From contig NZ_JSWF01000019.1 in assembly GCF_000797445.1 (NCBI RefSeq), forward strand, positions 62,001 to 126,000: DNA of 64,000 nt, read 5' to 3'. This DNA comes from Lacinutrix jangbogonensis (GTDB taxonomy: Bacteria; Bacteroidota; Bacteroidia; Flavobacteriales; Flavobacteriaceae). Positions 1-9,373 of the stretch are shown piece by piece. How positions within the stretch are numbered: the stretch's first letter is position 1; the number at the start of each line of letters is the position of its first letter. The position numbers were made by a program, and so were the translations under genes. Under the pieces are notes generated by a model, which saw only the letters and a program-made list of their open reading frames with translations, was not told the origin of the DNA and did not search any database.

Positions 1-570
1 AAAAAACAATCGAGCGCATAGGCAGCGGATATTTTACATAACGACTAATTATAGTACAAATTTGTAGTTCTGAAGATTCTCGTAATTCGTTAATTTAAAA
101 AATGTTCGGCAATTGTACAGAATATGAAAGTTATGACAAAGGTTCAATTGTACTTGTAACGAATGTTTAAAGACCCGACTTCAAACGTTTCTTATGAAAA
201 CAACACATATTTGGGATATTTTACATAATATTGAATTATAGCTATCATTTTTTTTATAAATAGAATGTGTAGTACTAAATATCATAATTTCGCCAACGCG
301 CCATCTGTGTTATAAATAGCTTCATCCACAGGATAAACCTATTTATAAAATGTACTATAATGTACACGCGTTATGTAAAGATGGGCTTTGGTTAAAAGCG
401 CATCTTTAAATTACAGTTTCTTTATTTTTTTCCTCTAAAATGTTTCTCTACGATTTTAATGAAATCGAGTTTACGAGATTCAAGAACTCCTCTAAAACAA
501 TATTTACCTTGTGATTAAACACTCTTTTTACGAAGCGATGATAGGAGCGTAGTGGAATTTGTGTGGAATG
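1..570 (+). repeat. Structured dispersed element, copy R1 (5' end cut by window)
   Basis: This is a non-coding stretch with no credible ORF. It shares long blocks with 14980-15512, 25360-25783 and 29940-30245. The paired parts visible are ACATAACG (36-43) with CGTTATGT (369-376), ATTATAGTACA (48-58) with TGTACTATAAT (351-361), and a hairpin AAAGATGGGC (377-386) with GCGCATCTTT (398-407). The last hairpin has a different sequence in the other copies but still pairs. The 3' tail with CACTCTTTTTACGAA and AGTGGAAT ends near 570. The left part of the element lies before the window. The sulfatase gene follows 87 bases later. Confidence 0.85.
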
Positions 571-656
571 ACATATAATATTCACTTAAAAAAAAGTAAA
601 TGAATTAAACCTTTTAAAAAATAAGTAGTCTCATACAAAACAAACCTAATTTACAA

Positions 657-3329
657 ATGAATAAATCATTTTACTTAAAGTTTCTAATTCTCTTTTGCTT
701 TAATCAAGTATCAGCCCAGTCACCAAATTTCGTGATTATTGTGGTTGACGATCAAGGTTGGACAGGGTCTTCTGTTCAAATGGATGCTAATATTTTAGGT
801 TCTAAAAGTGATTTCTACGTCACACCCGAAATGGAATCGATGTCTCAAGCAGGAATAACTTTTTCACAAGGATATGCTCCTGCACCTAAATGTGCACCTT
901 CTCGTGCTAGTATTTTAACAGGTAGAACAACTGCTCGGAACAATTTTACCAGTACAGATAATGATATTGCAACAGGGAAAATTCTGATTGAAGGGACTAC
1001 TGAAACAGCATTAGATGGCGCAGATATCACCTATGCTGAATGGTTAAAATCAACGGGTCTTAATTACAGGACAGCGCATTTTGGTAAATGGCATTTAGGA
1101 AGTGCAGCAACATCAAGCCCATCAAGTAATGGATTTGATTTTAACGATGGTAACACCAATAATAGTAATGGTAATCAAGGAGGTACAGTACAGACAGACC
1201 CAAAAAAGATATTTGATCTCACCAATAGATCTATTAGTTTTATCCAAGATGCTGTTACTGATGGAGTCCCTTTTTTACTTCAACTTTCACATTACGCAGT
1301 ACACAATAATATAGAGGCTAGACAAGAAACTATAGACCTTTATAATGATCCGTCTCAAAGACCTTTGGGGACTCTTCATACAAATATAGAGTATGGTGCT
1401 ATGACTGAGGATACAGATGATGGTATTGGTCAGTTATTAGCAGAAATAACAAATCTTGGACTTGATAGTAATACTTATATAATGTTAATTTCGGATAATG
1501 GTGGACAGTTAGGAAACCTTACCGACAACACTCCATTAGCTTTTGGTAAAACATTTTTATATGAAGGAGGAATACGAGTGCCTTTTATTATAAAAGGGCC
1601 AAATATTACTTCTAATAGTTATAATACAGAAGCAGTAGTTGAATATGATTTATTTCCAACCATAGCAGAATTAACAGGAAGTTCTCTAGCATTACCAGCT
1701 AATATTGATGGACAAAGTTTGGTTCCATTATTAACAGGAAATACATTTAATAGAACAGCACCTATTTATTTCCATTCGCCACATTATGATATCAACCCAA
1801 ATAAAACTCCTCGTTCTGCGGTTATAGATGGTCAATACAAACTCGTCGTAACATATGAAACAGGAAACATTTCTTTATATGATCTTTCAACTGACATTGG
1901 AGAAACCACTGATATATCTGCTTCTCAAGCTAGTATTGCCCAAGAGTTATGCATTAAATTGAGAGATCATTTAAAAGCAGTAAATGCTACAATGCCTACT
2001 TTAGATCCAACTAATGCATTGTTTTCAGGAGCAGAACCAGACGTAGATAATGACGGATTAGATGATGCTTGGGAATTTAGAGAATTACTTTCTTATACTT
2101 ATGGCCCAAACGATGATCCAGATAATGATGGAGATAATAACATTACTGAGTTTATGAACGGAACAGATCCGTATTCTTTAAACACTGATGTTGATACTTG
2201 TGATCCTTCAGCTATTTTTGCAAATGAAACAACAAATGCTGTTTGTTTTGATATTGTAGATCACGTTCGTAAATGTTATACAAACAATATTCCTGCACAT
2301 CAATATGGTCCATTTGGAGGAATGAATACAATTGCAGGACAAGACTTTGAATACTCTATGTGTTTATATCCAGAGTTAACAACTACAGCAACCGAAATAA
2401 TAGAAGATCCATCTTCTCAAGGCTGTGGTGGTGGCACTATTTTCGGAGTTTCTGATCAAGGTGTAAATTATTCTCCTTTTGCGCGTTTGTATTGGGTAAA
2501 TCCTAATACACAGGAAGAAAATTTGGATTGGCATGTTGAAGCAGATTTTACATTAAATATGGATTTAAATGGTGGGCACGTAAATAATGTAAGTCGTTAC
2601 CATTATCATAATATTCCAACAGATTATTTTAATAATGATTTGAATATTGATGGTTCTACGCATTCACCACTTTTAGGATATGCAGCTGATGGTTTTCCTA
2701 TTTATTATAAGTATTTGTATTCCGATCCAAATGATGTAAATAGTAATGTTTCTTCTTTTAACAGTAGCTTTCAGCTAAAGTCTGGTAGCAGACCAGGTGA
2801 TGGAATCACTGCGCCAAATGGAATCTATGATGGCAATTATGTAGAAGATTATGACTATAATAATGCCATATCAGAATTAGATGAATGTGGAGGTCGTTTT
2901 GGTGTAACACCAGACTATCCTGAAGGCACTTATTATTATGTACTCACAGATAATTGGCCTTACATTCCAAGATGTATGAAAGGAATGTATGTTGATAATT
3001 CTTTTAAAATCGGACCTAACTGTCCAGATTCAACTGCTGTAATAGATTGTAGTAACGTAGCGCTTTCTATTCAAGACTTATTGAATTCAAATATTGAACT
3101 CACTGTATATCCAAATCCTACTAACAATTACTTTAATATTAAATTAAGCAATGATTTAGATCAAACAAGAATTAAAGGAATTAGAATATTTAGTTCTAAT
3201 GCAAAAATGGTTTATTCTTCAGACACCTATCAAGAAACTATACAAGTAAATAATTATAGTAAAGGATTGTATTTTATTCAAATTGATTTTGATAATAATC
3301 AGATTACTAAAAAACTAATCATACACTAA
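657..3329 (+). CDS. Secreted type I sulfatase fused to a YHYH domain with a T9SS sorting tail
   Basis: Predicted extracellular or cell-surface sulfatase (890 residues) that hydrolyses sulfate esters, plausibly on algal polysaccharides. A signal peptide covers residues 1-20. The sulfatase domain follows, with metal-binding DD at 31-32 and the CAPSR motif at 79-83, whose Cys79 would become formylglycine, then GKWHLG and SDNGG. After about residue 460 comes an Asp-rich calcium-binding linker (DVDNDGLDD, DNDGDNN). A YHYH domain follows (YHYH near residue 647, then GYAADGFPIYY). The C-terminus from about 815 (VYPNPTNN) is a type A T9SS sorting domain. The sulfatase-YHYH fusion is unusual, and substrate specificity cannot be read from the sequence. 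The gene sits alone between R1 and R2 with the short gene at 3329, which overlaps its stop codon by one base. Confidence 0.93.
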   Translation: MNKSFYLKFLILFCFNQVSAQSPNFVIIVVDDQGWTGSSVQMDANILGSKSDFYVTPEMESMSQAGITFSQGYAPAPKCAPSRASILTGRTTARNNFTSTDNDIATGKILIEGTTETALDGADITYAEWLKSTGLNYRTAHFGKWHLGSAATSSPSSNGFDFNDGNTNNSNGNQGGTVQTDPKKIFDLTNRSISFIQDAVTDGVPFLLQLSHYAVHNNIEARQETIDLYNDPSQRPLGTLHTNIEYGAMTEDTDDGIGQLLAEITNLGLDSNTYIMLISDNGGQLGNLTDNTPLAFGKTFLYEGGIRVPFIIKGPNITSNSYNTEAVVEYDLFPTIAELTGSSLALPANIDGQSLVPLLTGNTFNRTAPIYFHSPHYDINPNKTPRSAVIDGQYKLVVTYETGNISLYDLSTDIGETTDISASQASIAQELCIKLRDHLKAVNATMPTLDPTNALFSGAEPDVDNDGLDDAWEFRELLSYTYGPNDDPDNDGDNNITEFMNGTDPYSLNTDVDTCDPSAIFANETTNAVCFDIVDHVRKCYTNNIPAHQYGPFGGMNTIAGQDFEYSMCLYPELTTTATEIIEDPSSQGCGGGTIFGVSDQGVNYSPFARLYWVNPNTQEENLDWHVEADFTLNMDLNGGHVNNVSRYHYHNIPTDYFNNDLNIDGSTHSPLLGYAADGFPIYYKYLYSDPNDVNSNVSSFNSSFQLKSGSRPGDGITAPNGIYDGNYVEDYDYNNAISELDECGGRFGVTPDYPEGTYYYVLTDNWPYIPRCMKGMYVDNSFKIGPNCPDSTAVIDCSNVALSIQDLLNSNIELTVYPNPTNNYFNIKLSNDLDQTRIKGIRIFSSNAKMVYSSDTYQETIQVNNYSKGLYFIQIDFDNNQITKKLIIH

Positions 3330-3841
3330 TGCAGACGATGAAAATACTATCTATCCTTTTATTTACAATGGCATTTTCATTTTTTCATGCCGAACATATA
3401 GCTGAGTATAGCTATCAACTAAGTAATGATCAATTAAGTTTAAAATTTGTGATTGATAAAACAGAAGTTGGCGGTTTTAATTTCAATTCAGTTTGTGATA
3501 TAAAACAAATGACAGCCTTATGTTTAACTAAATATATAAATGAAAAATCAGAAGTAAAAATTAATGGCAAAGCTGTAGAATTTATGTTAAACGATTCATA
3601 CACAGAAAAAGACCATTTGGTTATAAACTTAAGCGCTAATGTAACTTCAGATTCAATTACAGAATTAATTATCTCTAATAATTGCTTTTATGAGTTTAAT
3701 GCAAAGTTTAAAAACAGAGTAATACTTGATATAGCTCAATTTCAAAAATCTTACCTTTTAACAAAAAAAGAAAGGTATAATTCATTTGAAATAAAAAGAC
3801 TTTTATCTATACATTTTACTTGGCCTCAAAAACTTGACTAA
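3329..3841 (+). CDS. Small secreted hypothetical protein coupled to the sulfatase gene
   Basis: This 170-residue protein has an N-terminal hydrophobic segment that looks like a signal peptide ending near His20. The rest is a polar, beta-rich sequence with no catalytic motif I recognise. Its size and style recall the DUF6702 type of secreted Bacteroidetes proteins, but I cannot confirm that. Its ATG overlaps the sulfatase stop (TAATG), so the two genes are almost certainly translationally coupled and probably act in the same exported system. It could be a chaperone or partner of the sulfatase; that is inference only. The element R2 starts shortly after the stop codon. Confidence 0.75.
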   Translation: MQTMKILSILLFTMAFSFFHAEHIAEYSYQLSNDQLSLKFVIDKTEVGGFNFNSVCDIKQMTALCLTKYINEKSEVKINGKAVEFMLNDSYTEKDHLVINLSANVTSDSITELIISNNCFYEFNAKFKNRVILDIAQFQKSYLLTKKERYNSFEIKRLLSIHFTWPQKLD

Positions 3842-3904
3842 AACTTAAGAAGTTAAAATTAATTCCGAAAGAGAGTGGGAAGGGAAGGAGTAGATTTTTT
3901 AATT

Positions 3905-4720
3905 AAGACTAATGAATTGTTTTTACAATCATTAGATATAAATCGTATTTAACTAAAAATGTACTTTGGGTACATTTTCTTAACGCTAAATAGCTTAAAA
4001 TGTAGCGCAGAGAACCGTAATTGTTTCCAAAATTATATACTATTTTAAAGAATTGATTGAGTATCAATTTATAAAATACAATTACTAGTTCTATTTTACA
4101 TAATATATAGATAATTTATTAAAACTATTCAAATAGGACGTAAGAATATAATAAGTGCTTAGAATTTTATCCTTCATAAAATTTAAGCTCTTATGGCAAG
4201 TCTCTGAGAATCGCGTAGAAAAAAATATGTAGTACAATTTTTATAAATACCTCAAAATTTTAATGATTACTAAAACGTAGCTTTTATGTGCGGCTGGCAA
4301 GCGGCTGGAAATTGCATATAAAATAAATTACAATAGTAATTTGATTTTATCAACGCAATATGTGGTTGACAGCGGACATTTTACATAACGTCAAATTATA
4401 GGACTAATGCTTTTTTAGGTCTGCGAAGCAATCCGTTTCTAGTTTAATGCCCAAGTACTGCATATTAAAACCAATAGTAATAAAGCTTCTGGGATATTTT
4501 ACATAATATCATTATAGTTGACTAATGGTATGTTCTTAGTAAATAACAAGAATAGCATTTGTCCTATAATGGCCCGCGTTATGTAACTTTGCTTGGGTAA
4601 AGCAAAGTTTACTTACTATAATTTTACTTAAAAAAATCTCTAAAATGTTTCTTATACTATGTAATGGAACACTCTTTTTACGAAGTAACGTAGGAGCTTA
4701 GTGAAATGTGGGTGAAATGG
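3905..4720 (+). repeat. Structured dispersed element, copy R2
   Basis: This is a non-coding copy of the element seen at 1-570. It opens with hairpins CTAATGAATTGT/ACAATCATTAG (3909-3935) and AAAATGTAC/GTACATTTT (3956-3978). Further stems are GCTTAGAATTTTA (4157-4169) with TAAAATTTAAGC (4177-4188), AAATTAC/GTAATTT (4325-4342), ACATAACG (4383-4390) with CGTTATGT (4577-4584), ATTATAGGAC (4395-4404) with GTCCTATAAT (4561-4570), and AACTTTGC/GCAAAGTT (4585-4609). The GGAC/GTCC pair replaces GTAC/GTAC of the other copies, a double compensatory change. The conserved tail ends near 4720, just before the stop codon of the minus-strand gene. Confidence 0.87.
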
Positions 4721-4730
4721 TAAAACTAAT

Positions 4731-5078
4731 TTAATTTATTATTAAAGTATAATCTATATCATCTACTTGTAAATAAGTATGGCTATTCTGTTTTCCAAAA
4801 AGTGTCTGCAATGCTTTAATCTCCTGTCTATTGAATATTAAGACAAGGTTAGGTTGCAATGTAGGAATTGGTATTTTTCTTTTAATTTTAGGACACGCAT
4901 TTGTATGTTCCCAATAATCTATTTCAACTTCTAAAACATATTTTTTAAACTGTAAATACTGTTGACCATCAAATTCAAAATAGAAGTTTTTAAACTCTAA
5001 TTGGTAGTTATTACACGACTTACAAACGGTTAATTTTCCGTTGCTAACTTGCGATATTGTTTTTGTTTTATGACACAT
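4731..5078 (-). CDS. DUF6686-like small cysteine-containing protein
   Basis: A cytoplasmic-looking protein of 115 residues from the chosen start (MCHKTK). An upstream in-frame ATG at 5102 would add eight residues and overlap the reductase gene by ten bases. I prefer the internal ATG because the family, as I recall it, begins near this Met-Cys. The sequence has a CKSC pair that could bind metal and a WEH...C segment. The family is small and of unknown function in Bacteroidetes, and the name is from memory. It is the last gene of the five-gene minus-strand iron/heme run starting at 10282, so a role in iron handling is plausible. Confidence 0.75.
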   Translation of the reverse strand: MCHKTKTISQVSNGKLTVCKSCNNYQLEFKNFYFEFDGQQYLQFKKYVLEVEIDYWEHTNACPKIKRKIPIPTLQPNLVLIFNRQEIKALQTLFGKQNSHTYLQVDDIDYTLIIN

Positions 5079-5092
5079 TTTTTCTAATTTTA

Positions 5093-7291
5093 TTAATAGC
5101 AATCTGTTTTTAGTTGTTCATTATTTTCAAAATCACTTAAAGGTCGCTTTAATATATCTTTTGAAATTACTTCTAAAGTATCTAAAACACTATGTTTCAT
5201 GGCTAACGAACCGCAAATCATAATAATTCCGCCATCTTCCAAAACCTTAGAAACTAATGCTGATTCTTTAAAGAGTAAATCTTGTATATATTGCTTTTGT
5301 TCTTCTTGTGAATAAGCAATTTCCAACCTTACAAGTTTCTTTTTAGAAAGCATTTCAAAAACATGTTCTTGGTATAATTTGAAAGAGGCTTTTGTTCTTA
5401 ATCCTAGAAATAAATGTGTTGTTATTTTAGACTTATTTTCATCCAGCATACCCAAAAATGGAGCAATACCAGTTCCGTTGGCTATAAGTAAAATTTGAGA
5501 TGCTTTTTTAGGAAAATGAAAGTCATTATTGTCTTTTAAATAGCCACGTATCGTTTCATCTTTTTTAAGCGTACTTAAATATGAAGAACAAATACCTTTA
5601 TCATGCTTTTTTATACTTAACAGTATTGTGTTGTTGACTTTAGCAATAGAATACTGACGTTCTGTTGTTTCCTTTTTAGGTACAATAGTAATTAAATCAC
5701 CAGATTGAAATTTAACTTTTGTGCTAGGCTGTAGTTTTAATAAAAAGGTGTTATCGCTATTTAAATTACTTTGTCCTACAACTTTAAAAGTTCGTAATTT
5801 GCGTTTTTTAGTTTTAGTCTGTGGCAGTTTTAAATCTAAATATAAACCTGTAATTTGCGACCATTGCTTTACCCAACTATTAAATGCAATATTAGATTGT
5901 TCGTTTATTTTGGTTAAAAATAATATAGGCTTAAAATTAGAATGCATTTGTAACAGATTATCTACAGTTATACCAAAACGACAATATTCTGGGTAAAGTA
6001 AAGACCCAAAGCCAACAACAGAAAATTGCATAGTATTTACTGGTTTAATACTATTTAAAAGTGTTTTAAAATGGCGTGCATTACTTGGTGCATCACCAGC
6101 GCCATAAGTGGCTGTAAAAACAACTAGATGTTTTGCATTATTGTAAGTAGTATAGTCGTTTAAAGTTGAAAGAAATACTTTTTTATTTGCATGTATTAAT
6201 GCTTTACAAAAAGCTTCTGCAAAAATAAAAGTGCTACCAGTTTCTGAGCCAACTAAAACTATATATTCGCTATCATTTTTATTAGAAAAAGCAAGTTTTT
6301 GATTTTTATTTTTTCTTCTTTTTAAAGTCATAGAAAAGCCTGAGTAGATGAAAAACAAAATACTTATACCTGAAATTAATAACACTAAAGACCACAAAAC
6401 ACTGCTTTCTCCTGTGTGTAATTGCATACTTAACCGAGATGCTAATGTTGTAAAAGGATGGTTTACTTCACTTATAACTTCACCTGAATATTGATGTACT
6501 AAAAGTGATTTATTTTGTAATTCAATTTCAAAATAATCTTCTGAATCTTCAGAAAACGGAAAACTTAGTTTTCGTAATTCATCTAAATTAATATTTTTAA
6601 ATAACTCAAATTCTGAAAGCTCTTTTTTTGTAAATTCTTCTGAAACTTCAGGGCTCCAATTATGATTTATAGTCGTTTCTGGTAACAATGAAAATTTTTC
6701 TGCCGAAAGATAGACGCCTGAAACTGCAATTATAATAATTGGTATTAATAACCATCTTCCTAAAATAACGTGGTAACGTTGTTCTAAATTTGTTTCAATA
6801 ACCTTAGTATATAGCTTTAAAATCCCACCTTGTCTTTTTATAAGTAATAAGAAACCTGTGACTGCTATAAAGCATAATAACAGCGATACAAAACCAACAA
6901 AAAAGCGCCCAATTCCTTTTAAAAATAAAGACCTGTGCAAATTTGTTGACCAACTAAAGATTGGTGCTTTTTCTGCTACATTTCCTAATTTTTTTCCAGT
7001 TGAAGGATTAATATAAATACTTTCGCTTTCGCCATTTTTTGAAACTACAGAAGCCATTACAAAATCTGAAGCTGTAACTTCAAATTCTAAAACATCGCTA
7101 TATTCATTTTCTAATGCAGAAATGGTTTCTGCTACCGAAACGTTTTTAATATTTTTAATAGCATAAGGTTGTACAGCATTATTTATGGGCTCGAATGCTA
7201 ATATTATTCCAGTTATTGAAACTATTATAAGAAATATAGCAGAAGAAATAGCAAGTAATAAATGACTGTAGCGCCAAATGGAAAGTGTCAT
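5093..7291 (-). CDS. PepSY membrane protein fused to flavodoxin and ferredoxin-reductase-like modules
   Basis: A 732-residue inner-membrane flavoprotein. Residues 1-320 form a PepSY-TM region with about four membrane segments and a periplasmic loop. A flavodoxin domain follows at about 345-475, with the FMN loop GSETGST and later TATYGAGDAPSNA. The FAD domain (RQYSIA) and NAD(P)H domain (ANGTGIAPFLG, then ICGSLAMK near the end) complete a sulfite-reductase-flavoprotein-like tail. Such fusions in iron-uptake loci probably move electrons across the inner membrane to reduce ferric siderophore or heme iron; this role is inferred from family and context. It sits eleven bases after the DUF2271 gene in the same operon. 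Confidence 0.9.
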   Translation of the reverse strand: MTLSIWRYSHLLLAISSAIFLIIVSITGIILAFEPINNAVQPYAIKNIKNVSVAETISALENEYSDVLEFEVTASDFVMASVVSKNGESESIYINPSTGKKLGNVAEKAPIFSWSTNLHRSLFLKGIGRFFVGFVSLLLCFIAVTGFLLLIKRQGGILKLYTKVIETNLEQRYHVILGRWLLIPIIIIAVSGVYLSAEKFSLLPETTINHNWSPEVSEEFTKKELSEFELFKNINLDELRKLSFPFSEDSEDYFEIELQNKSLLVHQYSGEVISEVNHPFTTLASRLSMQLHTGESSVLWSLVLLISGISILFFIYSGFSMTLKRRKNKNQKLAFSNKNDSEYIVLVGSETGSTFIFAEAFCKALIHANKKVFLSTLNDYTTYNNAKHLVVFTATYGAGDAPSNARHFKTLLNSIKPVNTMQFSVVGFGSLLYPEYCRFGITVDNLLQMHSNFKPILFLTKINEQSNIAFNSWVKQWSQITGLYLDLKLPQTKTKKRKLRTFKVVGQSNLNSDNTFLLKLQPSTKVKFQSGDLITIVPKKETTERQYSIAKVNNTILLSIKKHDKGICSSYLSTLKKDETIRGYLKDNNDFHFPKKASQILLIANGTGIAPFLGMLDENKSKITTHLFLGLRTKASFKLYQEHVFEMLSKKKLVRLEIAYSQEEQKQYIQDLLFKESALVSKVLEDGGIIMICGSLAMKHSVLDTLEVISKDILKRPLSDFENNEQLKTDCY

Positions 7292-7301
7292 AAACTGTTA
7301 A

Positions 7302-7790
7302 TTATTGTGGCAGCATGCGTATGTAACGTATAAAACCTTTGCCTTCAACTTTGTTTTTAATACTTTTTGATGTTAATTCAAATTGCACATCATCTGTGTA
7401 ATATTCTTGATCTTCTACAGCTGTTTCAAACCGAATATTATAACCAGAATCTATTTTATCGTTAGCGATTTTTACTACGCTAATGGTGCGTTCTCCACCA
7501 CTAATGGTTGCTCCAGAAATAGCATCGATATTTGCTCTACGCTTTCCGTAGAATTTCCACCAGTCAGGTATTTCGCTATACCATTCGCTGTCTTTACCTT
7601 GAACATACAAGGTTTCTTCATATTTACCATCTGGGTTTATTAAAGAAATTACAACGTAAGCGCCTTCACCAGTGTAATTTGTCATTTGGATCATACATTT
7701 TACATTTGTACTTTTTGTTTGTGTTTTAAAAGCTAATAATGTAAATGCTGAAAGCAGGATTAATGGAAAAATTTTAAATATTAGTTTCAT
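7302..7790 (-). CDS. DUF2271 periplasmic protein
   Basis: A 162-residue exported protein with an N-terminal hydrophobic signal of about 20 residues. The body matches the DUF2271 pattern: a beta-sandwich-like sequence with a WYSEIPDWWKFY segment and the GATISGGER stretch, which is typical of that family. DUF2271 proteins are commonly found next to PepSY reductases in metal-uptake loci. Their molecular role is not known to me; a periplasmic partner of the adjacent PepSY-flavodoxin reductase is the natural guess. It lies between the ankyrin gene and the reductase gene. Confidence 0.88.
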   Translation of the reverse strand: MKLIFKIFPLILLSAFTLLAFKTQTKSTNVKCMIQMTNYTGEGAYVVISLINPDGKYEETLYVQGKDSEWYSEIPDWWKFYGKRRANIDAISGATISGGERTISVVKIANDKIDSGYNIRFETAVEDQEYYTDDVQFELTSKSIKNKVEGKGFIRYIRMLPQ

Positions 7791-7807
7791 AAATTTTCTA
7801 TTTTTTT

Positions 7808-7848
7808 AAAAGCCCTGCTTGTAAAATGAAAAAACGAGCAGGACTTTT
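7808..7848 (-). terminator. Intercistronic hairpin inside the iron operon
   Basis: An inverted repeat between the ankyrin gene and the DUF2271 gene: AAAAG (7808-7812) and CCTGCT (7814-7819) pair with AGCAGG (7837-7842) and CTTTT (7844-7848), with one C/A mismatch. On the minus strand there is no clean T-run after it. It may therefore be a partial attenuator or a 3' end stabiliser for the upstream mRNA segment rather than a full terminator. Confidence 0.5.
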
Positions 7849-7875
7849 ACTACCTTAAGTATATAGATTAATAGC

Positions 7876-9372
7876 TTATTTAAGGAAGTTTAAATTTTTG
7901 TTTTCTTTATTTAGTAATTCATTTTCATTTGCCAAATCAAACACCGTTTCATCAAACTCGGTTTTAATGGTTTTATCTGCACCTAAAGTCAATAAATATT
8001 TAAGTATTAAAGCATCTTGAGCTTTCATAGCAGCTATTTGTAAAGCTGTATAACCTTCTTTATTCTTCGTGTTTATAGCAATGCCAAAAGGTTTTAGACG
8101 TTTAATTAGCACTAAATTATTTCTTTGTGTAGCAATGTGTAATAATGTATTTCCATTATTCTGAATTTGATTTAATACCAAACCATTGTCTTGTAATAAT
8201 TTTAGTTTAGTTTCAAATTCTTTTGGCTTTTCAGCTTTAAAAGTATTTAATAAATAATACGCTAAAGAATTACCTTCTTTATCTATTGTTTTAATATCTG
8301 CTCCTTTTTTTAGCAAAAAACCTACAACATCTAATGTATTTCTGTTTACAGCCATAGCTAAAGCAGAACGTCCATTTTTATCTTTTACATTAAAATCGGT
8401 TATATATTTTGAAAGAAATTCTACTACTTTTAAGTTGTTACTATTTGCAGCATTCATAAAAGGAGAATCGCCACCATTATCTTTTATGTTAATAGCTACG
8501 CCTTTCTCAATAAAATAAGAAAACAAGTCTAAATTATCACTGCTGTAAGCAATAGCGTGTAATGGGTTGCGACCTCTGTCTCCAACAATATTAACTTTAA
8601 CACCTAAATTTTCTAAAAATTTATAGGTCTCTAAAGTGTTTTTCGAATTTCGTGTGCCTTGACTCGCATACAATATTGCGTTACCACCTTCTTTATTTGT
8701 GATTTTAGAATCGACATCTTTCTCAATAAGCAGTTTAAGAAATTCAATATTCCCATTTTTAGCTGCGTAGTTAAAAATGTTGTTTCCTTTAGGATCTTTA
8801 GTTTTAAGGTTGAATCCTTTACCAATAAAATAATCAAGCTCTTTTTCGTTATCTAAATAAGGAGCAATTAGTAACAATGCGTTAACACCATCTTCGTTTT
8901 TTTCTTCACTTAAAACCGCTCCGTTTTTCTCGAATAAATCGTAAACTGCTGTATTTTTTTGTCCAGTAGCAGCTGCAAAAGTTACAGGTGTGTTTCCATG
9001 ACTATCGGTTATATTAATTACTGCACCTTTATTAAAAAGGTGTTCCATTATTTTGGTATTACCTTTATAAGCTGCCCAAAAAATATAGGTTCTACTATCA
9101 TGTGTTTTTTTATTTACGCTATTCCCTTTTTGAGATAATAGAAATTCTATTGTTTTATTATCTGCTTTTTCTAGTAAAGCATACACAACAGCGTCAAAAG
9201 CATTTGCGTTAAGTTCGCTAGCATCGTTGCCAGCTTTCACATCGTTTTCTACTTTAGAAACTGATGGATGCGCTTTCCAATAATCTCGTGACAAAAAAAC
9301 GTTATTCTGTGCACTACTTTCAAGAGACAAAAATAGTGTTAGACTTAGTATAAATAGACCTTTTAATTTCAT
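7876..9372 (-). CDS. Exported ankyrin-repeat protein of the iron locus
   Basis: A 498-residue protein with an N-terminal signal peptide ending around SSAQ (residue 21), so it is expected in the periplasm. The rest is about a dozen ankyrin repeats, visible as recurring blocks such as GNTPVTFAAATGQ, GRSALAMAVNRN and GYTALQIAAMKAQ. Ankyrin repeats bind protein partners and have no catalysis of their own. It lies one base after the DUF6607 gene and upstream of DUF2271, all on the minus strand, so it is likely a scaffold in the heme/iron uptake system. Exported ankyrin proteins of this length are uncommon outside this kind of locus. Confidence 0.9.
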   Translation of the reverse strand: MKLKGLFILSLTLFLSLESSAQNNVFLSRDYWKAHPSVSKVENDVKAGNDASELNANAFDAVVYALLEKADNKTIEFLLSQKGNSVNKKTHDSRTYIFWAAYKGNTKIMEHLFNKGAVINITDSHGNTPVTFAAATGQKNTAVYDLFEKNGAVLSEEKNEDGVNALLLIAPYLDNEKELDYFIGKGFNLKTKDPKGNNIFNYAAKNGNIEFLKLLIEKDVDSKITNKEGGNAILYASQGTRNSKNTLETYKFLENLGVKVNIVGDRGRNPLHAIAYSSDNLDLFSYFIEKGVAINIKDNGGDSPFMNAANSNNLKVVEFLSKYITDFNVKDKNGRSALAMAVNRNTLDVVGFLLKKGADIKTIDKEGNSLAYYLLNTFKAEKPKEFETKLKLLQDNGLVLNQIQNNGNTLLHIATQRNNLVLIKRLKPFGIAINTKNKEGYTALQIAAMKAQDALILKYLLTLGADKTIKTEFDETVFDLANENELLNKENKNLNFLK

Positions 9373-9373
9373 A

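Noticed and set aside
1-570. Insertion sequence or MITE ends
   Set aside because: The inverted pairs lie inside the elements, not at their ends; there is no target-site duplication, no transposase remnant, and the stems covary, which MITE ends do not do.
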